The translations under genes and the position numbers were made by a program. This document shows positions 6,277-12,454 of a stretch of DNA of 12,454 nt, one piece after another. Numbering within the stretch: the first letter of the stretch is position 1; each line of letters begins with the position of its first letter. The notes beneath the pieces are model-generated. The model did no database searches. It had not been told where the DNA came from and saw only the letters and a list, made by a program, of their open reading frames with translations. Source of the DNA: Chloroflexota bacterium (GTDB lineage Bacteria > Chloroflexota > Limnocylindria > Limnocylindrales > CSP1-4); NCBI GenBank assembly GCA_025935655.1, contig JAICUV010000083.1:1-12454 (forward strand), given 5' to 3'.

Positions 6277-8181
6277 CTAGCCGGCGATCCGGCTGCGGGC
6301 CTGCTGGGTGTAGCACTCGATGATGTCGCCCTCTTCCAGGTCGTTGTACCCCGAGAGGCCGATGCCGCACTCGAAGTTCGCGGCGACCTCGCGGACGTCG
6401 TCGCGGAACCGGCGCAGCGAGTCGATCTTGTCCGTGGCAACGACCTTGCCGCCGCGCCACACGCGCGCACTCCCTGTCCGGACGATCCGGCCGTCGGTGA
6501 CATAGCACCCGGCGATGACGGTGGTCTTGCCGACCTTGAAGATCTGCCGGACCTCGGCGCGACCCTCGATCACCTCCACCATCTCCGGCTCGAGCATGCC
6601 CTTGAGGGCCGCGTCGATGTCGTCCGTGAGCTTGTAGATGATGTCGTAGAGCCGAACGTCGACGCCCTCGGCCTCGGCACCGCGGCGGGCGGTGTCGGTG
6701 ATCCCGGTGTTGAACCCGATGACGATCGCGTTCGACGCCGTGGCCAGCATGATGTCGTTGTCCGTGATGTCGCCGGCGGCCTCGAGGAGGACGTTGATCT
6801 TCGTCTCGTCCGACGAGAGCTGGCCGAGGGCGCGCGTGATGGCGCCCAGCGACCCGGAGACGTCGGTCTTGAGGATGATCCGCAGCTCCTTGGCCTGGCC
6901 GGCCTGCATCTGGCTGTACAGGTCCTCGAGCGTCGCACGACCCGCGCCGGCGCCCTCGCGGGCCGCCTGCTCGTTCTTGCGCGCCTCGACCTGGGCCCGG
7001 GCGATCTTCTCGTCCGAGACGACGCGGAGCACGTCGCCGGCCTCGGGCACGTCCGAGAGGCCGAGCACCACGACCGCGGAGGCGGGACCCGCCTCCTTGA
7101 TCCGCTTGCCGACCGCGCTCTCGAGCGCCTTGACCTTGCCGAACGTGTTGCCCACGACGACGACGTCGCCGACCTTGAGCGTGCCGGTCTGGACGATGGT
7201 CGTCGCGACCGGGCCGCGGCCCTTGTCCAGCTGCGCCTCGATGATCGTGCCGACGGCGGCGCGCTTCGGGTTCGCCTTCAGCTCCTGGAGGTCCGCCACG
7301 AGGAGGATGATCTCGAGCAGCTCGTCGATCCCGACCCGCGTCTTGGCGGACACCGGCACCATCGGCACGTCGCCGCCGTAGTCCTCGACCACGACGCCGG
7401 CCTCGGCCAGCTCCGTTCGCACGCGGTCCGGGTTCGCCTCCGGCCGGTCGATCTTGTTCATCGCGATGACGATCGGCACCTTCGCGGCCTTCGCGTGGCT
7501 GATCGCCTCGAGCGTCTGGGGCATGACGCCGTCGTCCGCCGCCACGACGACCACGGCGATGTCCGTGACCCTCGCGCCGCGGGCGCGCATCGACGTGAAC
7601 GCCTCGTGACCGGGCGTGTCGAGGAAGACGAGGCGCTTGCCGTCCTTCGTCGTGACCTCGGACGCACCGATGTGCTGGGTGATGCCGCCGCGCTCGCCGG
7701 CAGCGACCTGGGTCGTGCGGATCGCGTCGAGGAGGCTCGTCTTGCCGTGGTCGACGTGGCCCATCACGGTCACGATCGGGGCGCGCGGGACCAGGTCGGC
7801 CTCATCGTCCTCCTCGAACAGGACCTCCTTGGTCGCCTCGGCGGGCACGCCGCCCTCGCCGTCCTCGTCCTCGTCGCCGGCCGTGGCGGTCACCTCGGCC
7901 ACCTCGTAGCCGAGCTCCTCGGCGACCAGCGACGCGGTGTCGCGGTCGATGAGCTGGTTGATCGTCGCGAAGATGCCGCTCTTGATCAGCTCGCGGATGA
8001 TGTCCGCCGGGCTGACCGTGAGCAGCTCCGCGAGCTCCTTGACGGTGATCGTGCCGGGCAGCTCGATCGCGCCACGCTCGCTCGGGTCGACGACCTGGAC
8101 CGCGCCCGGCGCGAAGCCGGCCCTGCGCGGGGGCTTGCGAGGTCCACGTCGGCCGCGGGTGCCGCTCCTACTCCTGGCCAT
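6277..8181 (-). CDS. infB: Translation initiation factor IF-2, compact form
   Basis: The GTPase that brings fMet-tRNA to the 30S initiation complex and promotes subunit joining. The product is 634 aa, shorter than the E. coli form (890 aa) because the N-terminal extension is reduced. Layout: a very basic Arg-rich start (1-20), an IF2_N helical subdomain at about 44-95, and an acidic linker (101-129). The G domain has GHVDHGKT (141-148), GGIT (165-168), DTPGH (188-192), NKID (242-245) and SAK (278-280). It is followed by domain II, domain III (about 420-530) and the initiator-tRNA-binding C2 domain with CYVTDGRI and a FECGIGLSGYNDLEEGDIIE-like end. The ATG has a strong AAGGAGG 5 nt upstream, within the ylxR 3' end, and the genes overlap by 14 nt. 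All key GTPase residues are present. The call is secure. Confidence 0.98.
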   Translation of the reverse strand: MARSRSGTRGRRGPRKPPRRAGFAPGAVQVVDPSERGAIELPGTITVKELAELLTVSPADIIRELIKSGIFATINQLIDRDTASLVAEELGYEVAEVTATAGDEDEDGEGGVPAEATKEVLFEEDDEADLVPRAPIVTVMGHVDHGKTSLLDAIRTTQVAAGERGGITQHIGASEVTTKDGKRLVFLDTPGHEAFTSMRARGARVTDIAVVVVAADDGVMPQTLEAISHAKAAKVPIVIAMNKIDRPEANPDRVRTELAEAGVVVEDYGGDVPMVPVSAKTRVGIDELLEIILLVADLQELKANPKRAAVGTIIEAQLDKGRGPVATTIVQTGTLKVGDVVVVGNTFGKVKALESAVGKRIKEAGPASAVVVLGLSDVPEAGDVLRVVSDEKIARAQVEARKNEQAAREGAGAGRATLEDLYSQMQAGQAKELRIILKTDVSGSLGAITRALGQLSSDETKINVLLEAAGDITDNDIMLATASNAIVIGFNTGITDTARRGAEAEGVDVRLYDIIYKLTDDIDAALKGMLEPEMVEVIEGRAEVRQIFKVGKTTVIAGCYVTDGRIVRTGSARVWRGGKVVATDKIDSLRRFRDDVREVAANFECGIGLSGYNDLEEGDIIECYTQQARSRIAG

Positions 8182-8512
8182 CCGTTCCTCCTTCGTTCGT
8201 GTTCAGTGCCGGCGCGGGCGCGGGGTTCGCGGCGCCGGAAGGTGTCGTTTCGATCATGGGCCCGAGGCCCTGGGGTCCCGCGGCGAGCTGCGCCGCGAGG
8301 TCGTCCGGGACGGGCGCCCCGAGCGCGTGCTCCAGGGCATGGCGCTTGCCGGCCGCGGACCAGCAGTCCGCGTTCCGGCAGAGGTATGCGCCGCGACCCG
8401 CGACGCGTCCTGTTTCGTCGAGGACCATCCTACCGCCCGGCGTGCGTACCACACGCACGAGCTCCCGCTTGGGTCGGGCGGTCCGGCACGCGACGCAGCT
8501 GCGCGTCGGCAC
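8168..8512 (-). CDS. ylxR: YlxR-family (DUF448) RNA-binding protein
   Basis: A small protein almost always found between nusA and infB. The Bacillus homologue has been linked to RNA binding and RNase P modulation, but the role here is unknown. The 114-aa product has the family signature: VPTRSCVACRTARPKRELVR at the N-terminus, GRMVLDETGRVAGRGAYLC (27-45), and a helix rich in Ala and His after WSAAGKR. Four cysteines (6, 9, 45, 50) sit as two pairs and could hold a metal, by inference. Residues 78-114 are a Pro/Ala/Gly-rich tail that is not part of the domain. The start is uncertain: GTG at 8512 is the only usual start codon in this frame between the nusA stop and the first motif, but no Shine-Dalgarno sequence precedes it. 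Reinitiation from nusA, 44 nt upstream, is likely. Confidence 0.85.
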   Translation of the reverse strand: MPTRSCVACRTARPKRELVRVVRTPGGRMVLDETGRVAGRGAYLCRNADCWSAAGKRHALEHALGAPVPDDLAAQLAAGPQGLGPMIETTPSGAANPAPAPALNTNEGGTDGQE

Positions 8513-8556
8513 CGGTCGCGGCGATGCGGGCCGGGATCGACCGGCCGTCGCCGGGC

Positions 8557-9975
8557 CTACGACGACACCTCCTCGGATGCCTTCTTGCGGGTCTTCTTCA
8601 CGGCGGCCACGGGCTCCGCGTCGTCGGTCGCGGTCGCCGTCTCGCTGATGCTCGCCTCGTCGGCGGATGCCTCGATCGTGGCCGCGGCCTTCCTGGCGCG
8701 CGGCTTCTTCACCGGCGGCGTCTCGGGATCGGCGGCCGCGGGCTCGGCTGCGGCCGCGGAGGCGGCGGCCTCGGGGGCAGTCTCGGGCTCGGTTGCGGCG
8801 GCGGGCTCGGCTGCACCTTCGGGCTCGGCCGCGGGGGCCGCTTCGGGGGCAGTCGCGGGCTCGGCGGCGGCGGCCTCGGGAGCGACGGCATCTGCGGCAG
8901 TGCCGGCGGCCTCGGCCTCGGCTGCCACACGGCTCGCCTCGGCGGCGGCGACGTCGCTCCGGATGTCGATCCGCCAGCCCGTGAGGCGGGCGGCGAGGCG
9001 GGCGTTCTGGCCCTCGCGGCCGATCGCGAGCGACAGCATCCGCTCCGGCACGGTGACGGCCGCGATCCGGTGCTCCTCGTCGATCACGACGCCAAGGACC
9101 TGGGCCGGCGACAGCGCGTTCGCGACGAACACGCTCGCGTCCTCGTTCCACGGGATGACGTCGATCTTCTCGCCGGCGAGCTCGGCCACGACGGCCTGCA
9201 CGCGGGCGCCGCGCTGCCCGACCGTCGCGCCGACGGGATCGAGCCCTTCCTGGCGCGAGCCGACGGCCACCTTGGAGCGGCTGCCGGCCTCCCGGGCGAT
9301 GGCCTTGATCTCGACGGTCCCGGCGTGGATCTCCGGCACCTCGAGCTCGAACAGGCGGCGCAGGAAGCCCTTGTGCGTCCGGCTCACGAGGATCTGGGGA
9401 CCGCGCGCCGAGCGGCGGACCTCCAGCACGTACGCCTTGACCGGCTGGCCGATGCGGTAGTGCTCGAGCGGGCTCTGCTCGCTCGTCGCGAGGATCGCCT
9501 CCACGCCCTTGCCGACGTCGAGGATGATCGCGCGCGGCTCCACGCGGGAGACCGAGCCCGTGATGAGCTCGCCCTCGCGGCTCGCGAACTGGTCGAAGAC
9601 CTGGTCGCGCTCGACCTCGCGGATGCGCTGCAGGATGATCTGCTTGGCGGTCTGGGCGCCGATCCGGCCGTACTTCTCGCCGTCGAGCAGCTCGAGCTCC
9701 AGCACGTCGCCGGCCTTGGCGTCGGGCTTGGTCTCGCGGGCCTCGTCGACGGTCACCTCGACCATCGGGTCCTCGATCTCGTCCACGACGTACTTGCCGC
9801 GGTAGACGTCGATCCGGCCGCTCTCCGGCTCGACGCGGACGAAGATGTCCTCCTCGCCGGCGACCCGGCGATAGGCGGCCTGGATGCCCTCCTCGAGGGC
9901 GCGGACGAGGGCCTCTCGCGAGACCTGCTTCTCGGCGTTGAGCTGGAGCAGCGCACCGACGAAGTCACGACTCAT
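8557..9975 (-). CDS. nusA: Transcription elongation/termination factor NusA with Ala/Glu/Pro-rich tail
   Basis: NusA binds RNA polymerase and nascent RNA, modulating pausing, intrinsic termination and antitermination. The 472-aa product has an N-terminal RNAP-binding domain (about 1-125, with AEKQVSREALVRALEEGI near the start), an S1 domain (about 134-200, GSVSRVEPRAIILDVGKGVE), KH1 (about 205-280, VGQRGARVQ at 252-260), and KH2 (about 281-345, LAIGREGQNARLAARLTGW at 316-334). Beyond residue 345 a low-complexity tail of about 125 residues replaces the acidic repeats of the E. coli protein. It is Ala/Glu/Pro-rich with small Lys/Arg clusters (KKPRARK, KKTRKK). Two adjacent ATGs exist; the second (9975) is chosen because AGGAGG then lies 6 nt away, whereas the first (9978) would leave 3 nt. 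It is the first gene of its operon, with its own promoter and leader hairpin. rimP is not upstream. Confidence 0.97.
   Translation of the reverse strand: MSRDFVGALLQLNAEKQVSREALVRALEEGIQAAYRRVAGEEDIFVRVEPESGRIDVYRGKYVVDEIEDPMVEVTVDEARETKPDAKAGDVLELELLDGEKYGRIGAQTAKQIILQRIREVERDQVFDQFASREGELITGSVSRVEPRAIILDVGKGVEAILATSEQSPLEHYRIGQPVKAYVLEVRRSARGPQILVSRTHKGFLRRLFELEVPEIHAGTVEIKAIAREAGSRSKVAVGSRQEGLDPVGATVGQRGARVQAVVAELAGEKIDVIPWNEDASVFVANALSPAQVLGVVIDEEHRIAAVTVPERMLSLAIGREGQNARLAARLTGWRIDIRSDVAAAEASRVAAEAEAAGTAADAVAPEAAAAEPATAPEAAPAAEPEGAAEPAAATEPETAPEAAASAAAAEPAAADPETPPVKKPRARKAAATIEASADEASISETATATDDAEPVAAVKKTRKKASEEVSS
8716..8949 (-). repeat. Low-complexity Ala/Glu/Pro-coding repeat in the nusA tail
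   Basis: Irregular repeats of short units coding for AEP, APEA and TEPE-like runs (NusA residues 343-420). The DNA is correspondingly repetitive, in GCC/GAG/CCC codons. It may vary in length between strains through slippage. No regular unit length can be defined by eye. Confidence 0.7.
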
Positions 9976-9981
9976 CATGTG

Positions 9982-9987
9982 CCTCCT
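9982..9987 (-). promoter_or_regulatory. Shine-Dalgarno site of nusA
   Basis: AGGAGG on the minus strand, 3 nt before the first and 6 nt before the second of two tandem ATGs. The spacing favours the second (MSRDF) as the main start. Confidence 0.75.
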
Positions 9988-10024
9988 GCTCTTCTGGCTC
10001 GATGGATGCGGGGTGTCGCCGACA

Positions 10025-10053
10025 CAAAGAAACGTGGGTTGGTCACCCACGTT
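10025..10053 (-). terminator. Terminator-like hairpin in the nusA leader (candidate attenuator)
   Basis: AACGTGGGT (10045-10053 read on the minus strand) pairs perfectly with ACCCACGTT over 9 bp around a 5-nt loop (GACCA), and the transcript continues with TTTCTTTG, a T-rich run. This is the form of a moderate intrinsic terminator. It lies downstream of the promoter at 10082-10110 and about 50 nt before nusA, so it can only act on transcripts entering the nusA operon. A leader terminator ahead of the nusA operon is known from B. subtilis, where NusA stimulates its own termination. Applying this here is an inference. It could also serve as the ispG terminator for read-through transcripts. Confidence 0.65.
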
Positions 10054-10081
10054 CCGAGGCGGCCCTGCGTTATTGGCCGGA

Positions 10082-10110
10082 AGTATACACCCGGGCAGGT
10101 GGACCCTCAA
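10082..10110 (-). promoter_or_regulatory. Sigma70-type promoter of the nusA operon
   Basis: TTGAGG (10105-10110) and TATACT (10082-10087) on the minus strand are separated by exactly 17 nt. Both are close to consensus and stand out in GC-rich DNA. The start of transcription would be near 10074-10077, giving a leader of about 100 nt that contains the hairpin at 10031-10053. This is the best promoter seen in the window. Confidence 0.7.
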
Positions 10111-10381
10111 TCGGGGCGGGGCCCTCCGGGGGCCGCGACGGACCGCCCGTCCACTCGCCGTGGCGCGGTCTGCAGGACCGTGAGATCGCCCGTGGCGGGC
10201 ACGGGTTGGCGGCTTCGCGGTGCCATCCACCGCAGCGTCGCCCATCGCCGTCTCCGCCATGCGGCAGCGTGGCTCTCGAGCCCCCGGAATCGCCCCCGAG
10301 CTCAGCGGATAGGCGATGTCACGGTGCCAGGGACCACACCCCCCTCGGACACGTGCAGGCCGGGGATCGCTCGACTGCTCG
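10111..10381. other. Intergenic stretch between ispG and the nusA promoter
   Basis: About 270 bases without a supported gene. The nusA reading frame is open through it, but the translation shows no domain and no start with a Shine-Dalgarno sequence. I find no tRNA, no T-run terminator and no rimP. Only a small hairpin (CCCGTG/CACGGG, 10189-10205, 5-nt loop) and a few short palindromes are visible, without a clear role. Confidence 0.5.
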
Positions 10382-11632
10382 TCAGGCTCCCGCGGCCACG
10401 ACGCCCGCGCCGTAGCGCCGGTCGACGTACGTCTCGAGGAGGTCGATGAACTCGGCCACGATCGCGTCACCGCGGAGCGTCCGGTCGAGCCTGCCGTCGA
10501 CGAACACGGGCGCCACGGGCGCCTCGAACGTGCCCGGCAGGCTGATGCCGATGTCCGCGTGCTTCGACTCGCCGGGGCCGTTGACCACGCAGCCCATGAC
10601 GGCGACCTTCATGTCCTCGACGCCGGGGTGCGTCTCCGCCCACTCCGGCATCCGGCGCTTGAGGTGCTCCGTGATCTGGAGCGCCATCTCCTGGAAGAAC
10701 GTCGACGTCGTGCGCCCGCAGCCCGGGCAGGCCGAGACCTGGGGCAGGAACGAGCGCAGGCCCATCGACTGGAGGACCTGCTGCGCGACCTCCACCTCGA
10801 GCTCGCGGCCGGCGCCCGGCTCGGGCGTGAGCGAGACGCGGATCGTGTCGCCGATGCCCTCGTTCAGGAGCAGCGACAGGCCGGCCGTCGATGCGACGAT
10901 CCCCTTCATGCCCATCCCCGCCTCGGTGAGGCCCAGGTGGAGCGGGTAGTCGGCGCGCGGCGCGAGCCTCCGGTACGTGTCCACGAGGTCGCGGACCCCG
11001 GACACCTTCGCCGACAGGATGATCCGGTCGTGGCCGAGACCGGTCTCCTCCGCCAGCTCGGCGGACCGGATCGCGGACTCCACCATCGCGTCGATCATCA
11101 CGTCGCGGGCGTCGCGGGGCACGGGCGCCTTCGCGTTCGCCTCCATCAGGTCGGTGAGCAGCTGCTGGTCCAGGCTGCCCCAGTTGACGCCGATCCGGAC
11201 GGGCTTGCCGTGCTCGATGGCGGCGCGGACGATGGTCGTGAAGTTCTCGTCGTGGCGCTTCGTGCCCACGTTGCCGGGGTTGATCCGGTACTTGTCGAGC
11301 GCCGCCGCCATCGCCGGGTAGTCCAGGAGCAGCTTGTGCCCGTTGTAGTGGAAGTCGCCGATGATGGGCACGTCCACGCCCAGGCCGCGGACCTTGGCGA
11401 CCATCTCCGGGACGGCGGCGGCCGCCTCATCGGTGTTGACCGTCACGCGGACCAGCTGTGAGCCGGCGTGCGCGAGGCGCGCGACCTGGATCGCGGTCGC
11501 GTCGGGATCCGCCGTGTCCGTGTTCGTCATCGACTGGACGACGATCGGGTGGGCCGACCCGACGAGGACCCCGCCCACGTCGACCGAGACCGTCGGCCGC
11601 CGGACGGGGCGGAGCTGGTCGGGCGAGGTCAC
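10382..11632 (-). CDS. ispG: 4-hydroxy-3-methylbut-2-en-1-yl diphosphate synthase (GcpE)
   Basis: A [4Fe-4S] enzyme of the MEP isoprenoid pathway that reductively opens MEcPP to HMBPP. The 416-aa product starts with a TIM-barrel part: PIVVQSMTNTDTAD (29-42), QLVRVTVNT (59-67), IIGDFHYNGHKLL (90-102), YRINPGNVG (115-123) and IGVNWGSLD (147-155). It ends with the cluster domain: SACPGCGRT (Cys302, Cys305) and MGCVVNGPGESKHADIG (Cys348, Glu355), which supply the three Cys ligands and the Glu. Its length is typical for the family. The start is a GTG overlapping the rseP stop as GTGA, so translation is coupled. The rseP-ispG pair often follows dxr in bacteria, so dxr may lie just outside the window (inference). 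No clear terminator follows the stop. The call is secure. Confidence 0.97.
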   Translation of the reverse strand: MTSPDQLRPVRRPTVSVDVGGVLVGSAHPIVVQSMTNTDTADPDATAIQVARLAHAGSQLVRVTVNTDEAAAAVPEMVAKVRGLGVDVPIIGDFHYNGHKLLLDYPAMAAALDKYRINPGNVGTKRHDENFTTIVRAAIEHGKPVRIGVNWGSLDQQLLTDLMEANAKAPVPRDARDVMIDAMVESAIRSAELAEETGLGHDRIILSAKVSGVRDLVDTYRRLAPRADYPLHLGLTEAGMGMKGIVASTAGLSLLLNEGIGDTIRVSLTPEPGAGRELEVEVAQQVLQSMGLRSFLPQVSACPGCGRTTSTFFQEMALQITEHLKRRMPEWAETHPGVEDMKVAVMGCVVNGPGESKHADIGISLPGTFEAPVAPVFVDGRLDRTLRGDAIVAEFIDLLETYVDRRYGAGVVAAGA

Positions 11633-12454
11633 TGGCCGCCCCCGACCTGGCGGGCGACGTCGAACACCGTGATCCAGATGAGGAACGTGAACAGGGCGAC
11701 GAACCCCACCGCGTACGTGAGCTGCTCCGCACGCAGCGAGATCTTCTTCCCGTACACCGGGATCGCCTTGAGCAGGATCACGAGGATGCGGCCGCCGTCG
11801 AGCGGCGGGAAGGGCAGGACGTTGACCAGCGCGAGGTTCGCCGAGAGCAGGCCCGCCATGTACAGGACGTAGAGCGGGCCGAGGTTCCACAGGATGTCAC
11901 CGAGGTCGAAGGCGATCCCGACCGGGCCCGATGCGGGAGGCGCCGTCGTCGGGCTGGTGACGATCGACCGGCCCAGGTCGCCGAGCCCGCCGATGATGAG
12001 CCCGAAGGCGTCGACGGTCCGTGAGGCGCCGAGCGCGACCGCCTCGGCCGGGGTGTAGGTCACGGTGCCGACCTGCTTGACGGTCTTCGAGGACACCCCG
12101 AGGGCGCCTGGCTGGGCCTCGGTCGGGACGCGCAGCGTGACCGTGACGTCCTCGGTGGTGCCATCGGCGTGGACGACGCCCAGCACCACGGTCTCGCCGG
12201 CGAGGGCGCGGATGTCGACCAGGGCGTTCGAGGCCTGGAGGTCGAACGCGGAGTACTGCTCGCCGTCGACGGTCGCGATCGTGTCGCCCGCCACGATGCC
12301 CGCGCTCTCCGCGGGCGAGCCGGGGACGACCTCGGTGATCGTGACCCCGATCGCCGGCTCGCCCCACATGGCGATGCCGGTGAAGATCGCGAACGCGAGC
12401 AGCAGGTTCATCGTGACGCCGGCGAGCAGGATGCCGACCTTCTTCCACAGGCGC
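11629..12454 (-). CDS. rseP: RseP-type site-2 membrane metalloprotease, N-terminus outside window
   Basis: An M50-family intramembrane zinc protease that cleaves membrane-anchored anti-sigma factors or signal-peptide remnants. The visible 275 or so residues begin just after the expected HExxH helix. They start with RLWKKVGILLAGVTMNLLLA, the conserved post-HExxH element and second membrane segment. A PDZ domain follows (ITEVVPGSPAESAGIVAGDT, then a DG-turn and beta strands to about residue 110). The third motif, NVLPFPPLDGGRI, lies in a membrane helix and carries the Asp zinc ligand. A last hydrophobic helix (TYAVGFVALFTFLIWITVF) precedes a short GGGQ end. The HExxH itself is off the right edge, so catalytic competence cannot be confirmed. 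It overlaps ispG by 4 nt. The symbol follows common usage; the substrate is unknown. Confidence 0.9.
   Translation of the reverse strand, partial: RLWKKVGILLAGVTMNLLLAFAIFTGIAMWGEPAIGVTITEVVPGSPAESAGIVAGDTIATVDGEQYSAFDLQASNALVDIRALAGETVVLGVVHADGTTEDVTVTLRVPTEAQPGALGVSSKTVKQVGTVTYTPAEAVALGASRTVDAFGLIIGGLGDLGRSIVTSPTTAPPASGPVGIAFDLGDILWNLGPLYVLYMAGLLSANLALVNVLPFPPLDGGRILVILLKAIPVYGKKISLRAEQLTYAVGFVALFTFLIWITVFDVARQVGGGQ

Noticed and set aside
3675..6280. Two long plus-strand open frames opposite truB, nrnA and rbfA
   Set aside because: Antisense shadows of genes with all catalytic motifs present on the other strand; no domains and no start signals.
8513..9151. Extended ylxR reading inside nusA
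   Set aside because: The added part is a frame-shifted reading of the repetitive nusA tail (Arg/Gly-rich) and is not part of the YlxR family.
10111..10381. Possible tRNA or small RNA gene in the ispG-nusA gap
   Set aside because: No T-loop consensus and no cloverleaf could be built on either strand. Only short unrelated palindromes are present.
5626..10449. A 1607-codon open frame on the plus strand opposite rbfA, infB, ylxR and nusA
   Set aside because: It is antisense to four secure genes. The translation is Arg/Asp/Leu/Gly-rich without any domain, as expected from GC-rich third positions of the real genes. A long open antisense frame is common at this base composition.
9976..10470. Extended nusA reading about 165 codons upstream
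   Set aside because: The frame is open, but it runs through the promoter, hairpin and part of ispG, shows no family similarity, and the AGGAGG site places the start at 9975.
1..12454. Mobile element, CRISPR array or defence system
   Set aside because: No transposase, integrase, terminal repeats, spaced direct repeats or defence-type domains are seen. All supported genes are housekeeping or sugar metabolism.

Overview
This is a very GC-rich (about 70% by eye) bacterial chromosomal segment in which every supported gene lies on the minus strand, so transcription runs from high to low coordinates. The gene order rseP-ispG / nusA-ylxR-infB-rbfA-nrnA-truB-ribF is typical of high-GC Chloroflexota and Actinomycetota. 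I lean towards a Limnocylindria-like Chloroflexota, weakly. The reasons are that the xylose isomerase is of the long class II type, whereas classical actinobacterial enzymes are the short class I type, and that the riboflavin protein is an odd short form. No phage, IS, CRISPR or plasmid signature is visible. The taxon cannot be settled without a search.

Layout in the direction of transcription: (1) 12454-10382 carries the C-terminal part of a site-2 (RseP-type) membrane protease, with its start outside the window, overlapping by 4 nt the MEP-pathway gene ispG. (2) 10381-9976 is about 400 bases without a gene. It holds a good sigma70-type promoter (TTGAGG-17-TATACT) and, just downstream, a hairpin followed by a T-rich run in the nusA leader, which looks like an attenuator. 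(3) 9975-2825 is the transcription-translation operon: nusA, ylxR, infB, rbfA, a DHH-family nanoRNase/pAp phosphatase (nrnA), truB and a short ribF. Genes are tightly packed, with GTGA overlaps at rbfA/nrnA and nrnA/truB and a 14-nt overlap at ylxR/infB. rimP, which usually precedes nusA, is absent from this spot. (4) After a 111-bp gap with a xylose-repressor-like palindrome there is a xylAB operon, whose xylB runs off the left edge.

Functionally, block 3 joins transcription elongation and termination (NusA), translation initiation (IF2), 30S maturation (RbfA), RNA turnover (NrnA), tRNA Psi55 formation (TruB) and flavin cofactor synthesis (RibF). Block 4 converts D-xylose to D-xylulose and then to D-xylulose 5-phosphate for the pentose phosphate pathway, probably under xylose-responsive control.

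The window is mainly conserved housekeeping content and I see no convincing novel multi-gene system. The points most worth a second look are a RibF whose riboflavin-kinase half is shortened and lacks the recognisable kinase motifs, the promoter plus leader terminator in front of nusA (a candidate NusA autoregulation device), the palindrome in front of xylA, and the low-complexity tails on NusA, RbfA and YlxR.
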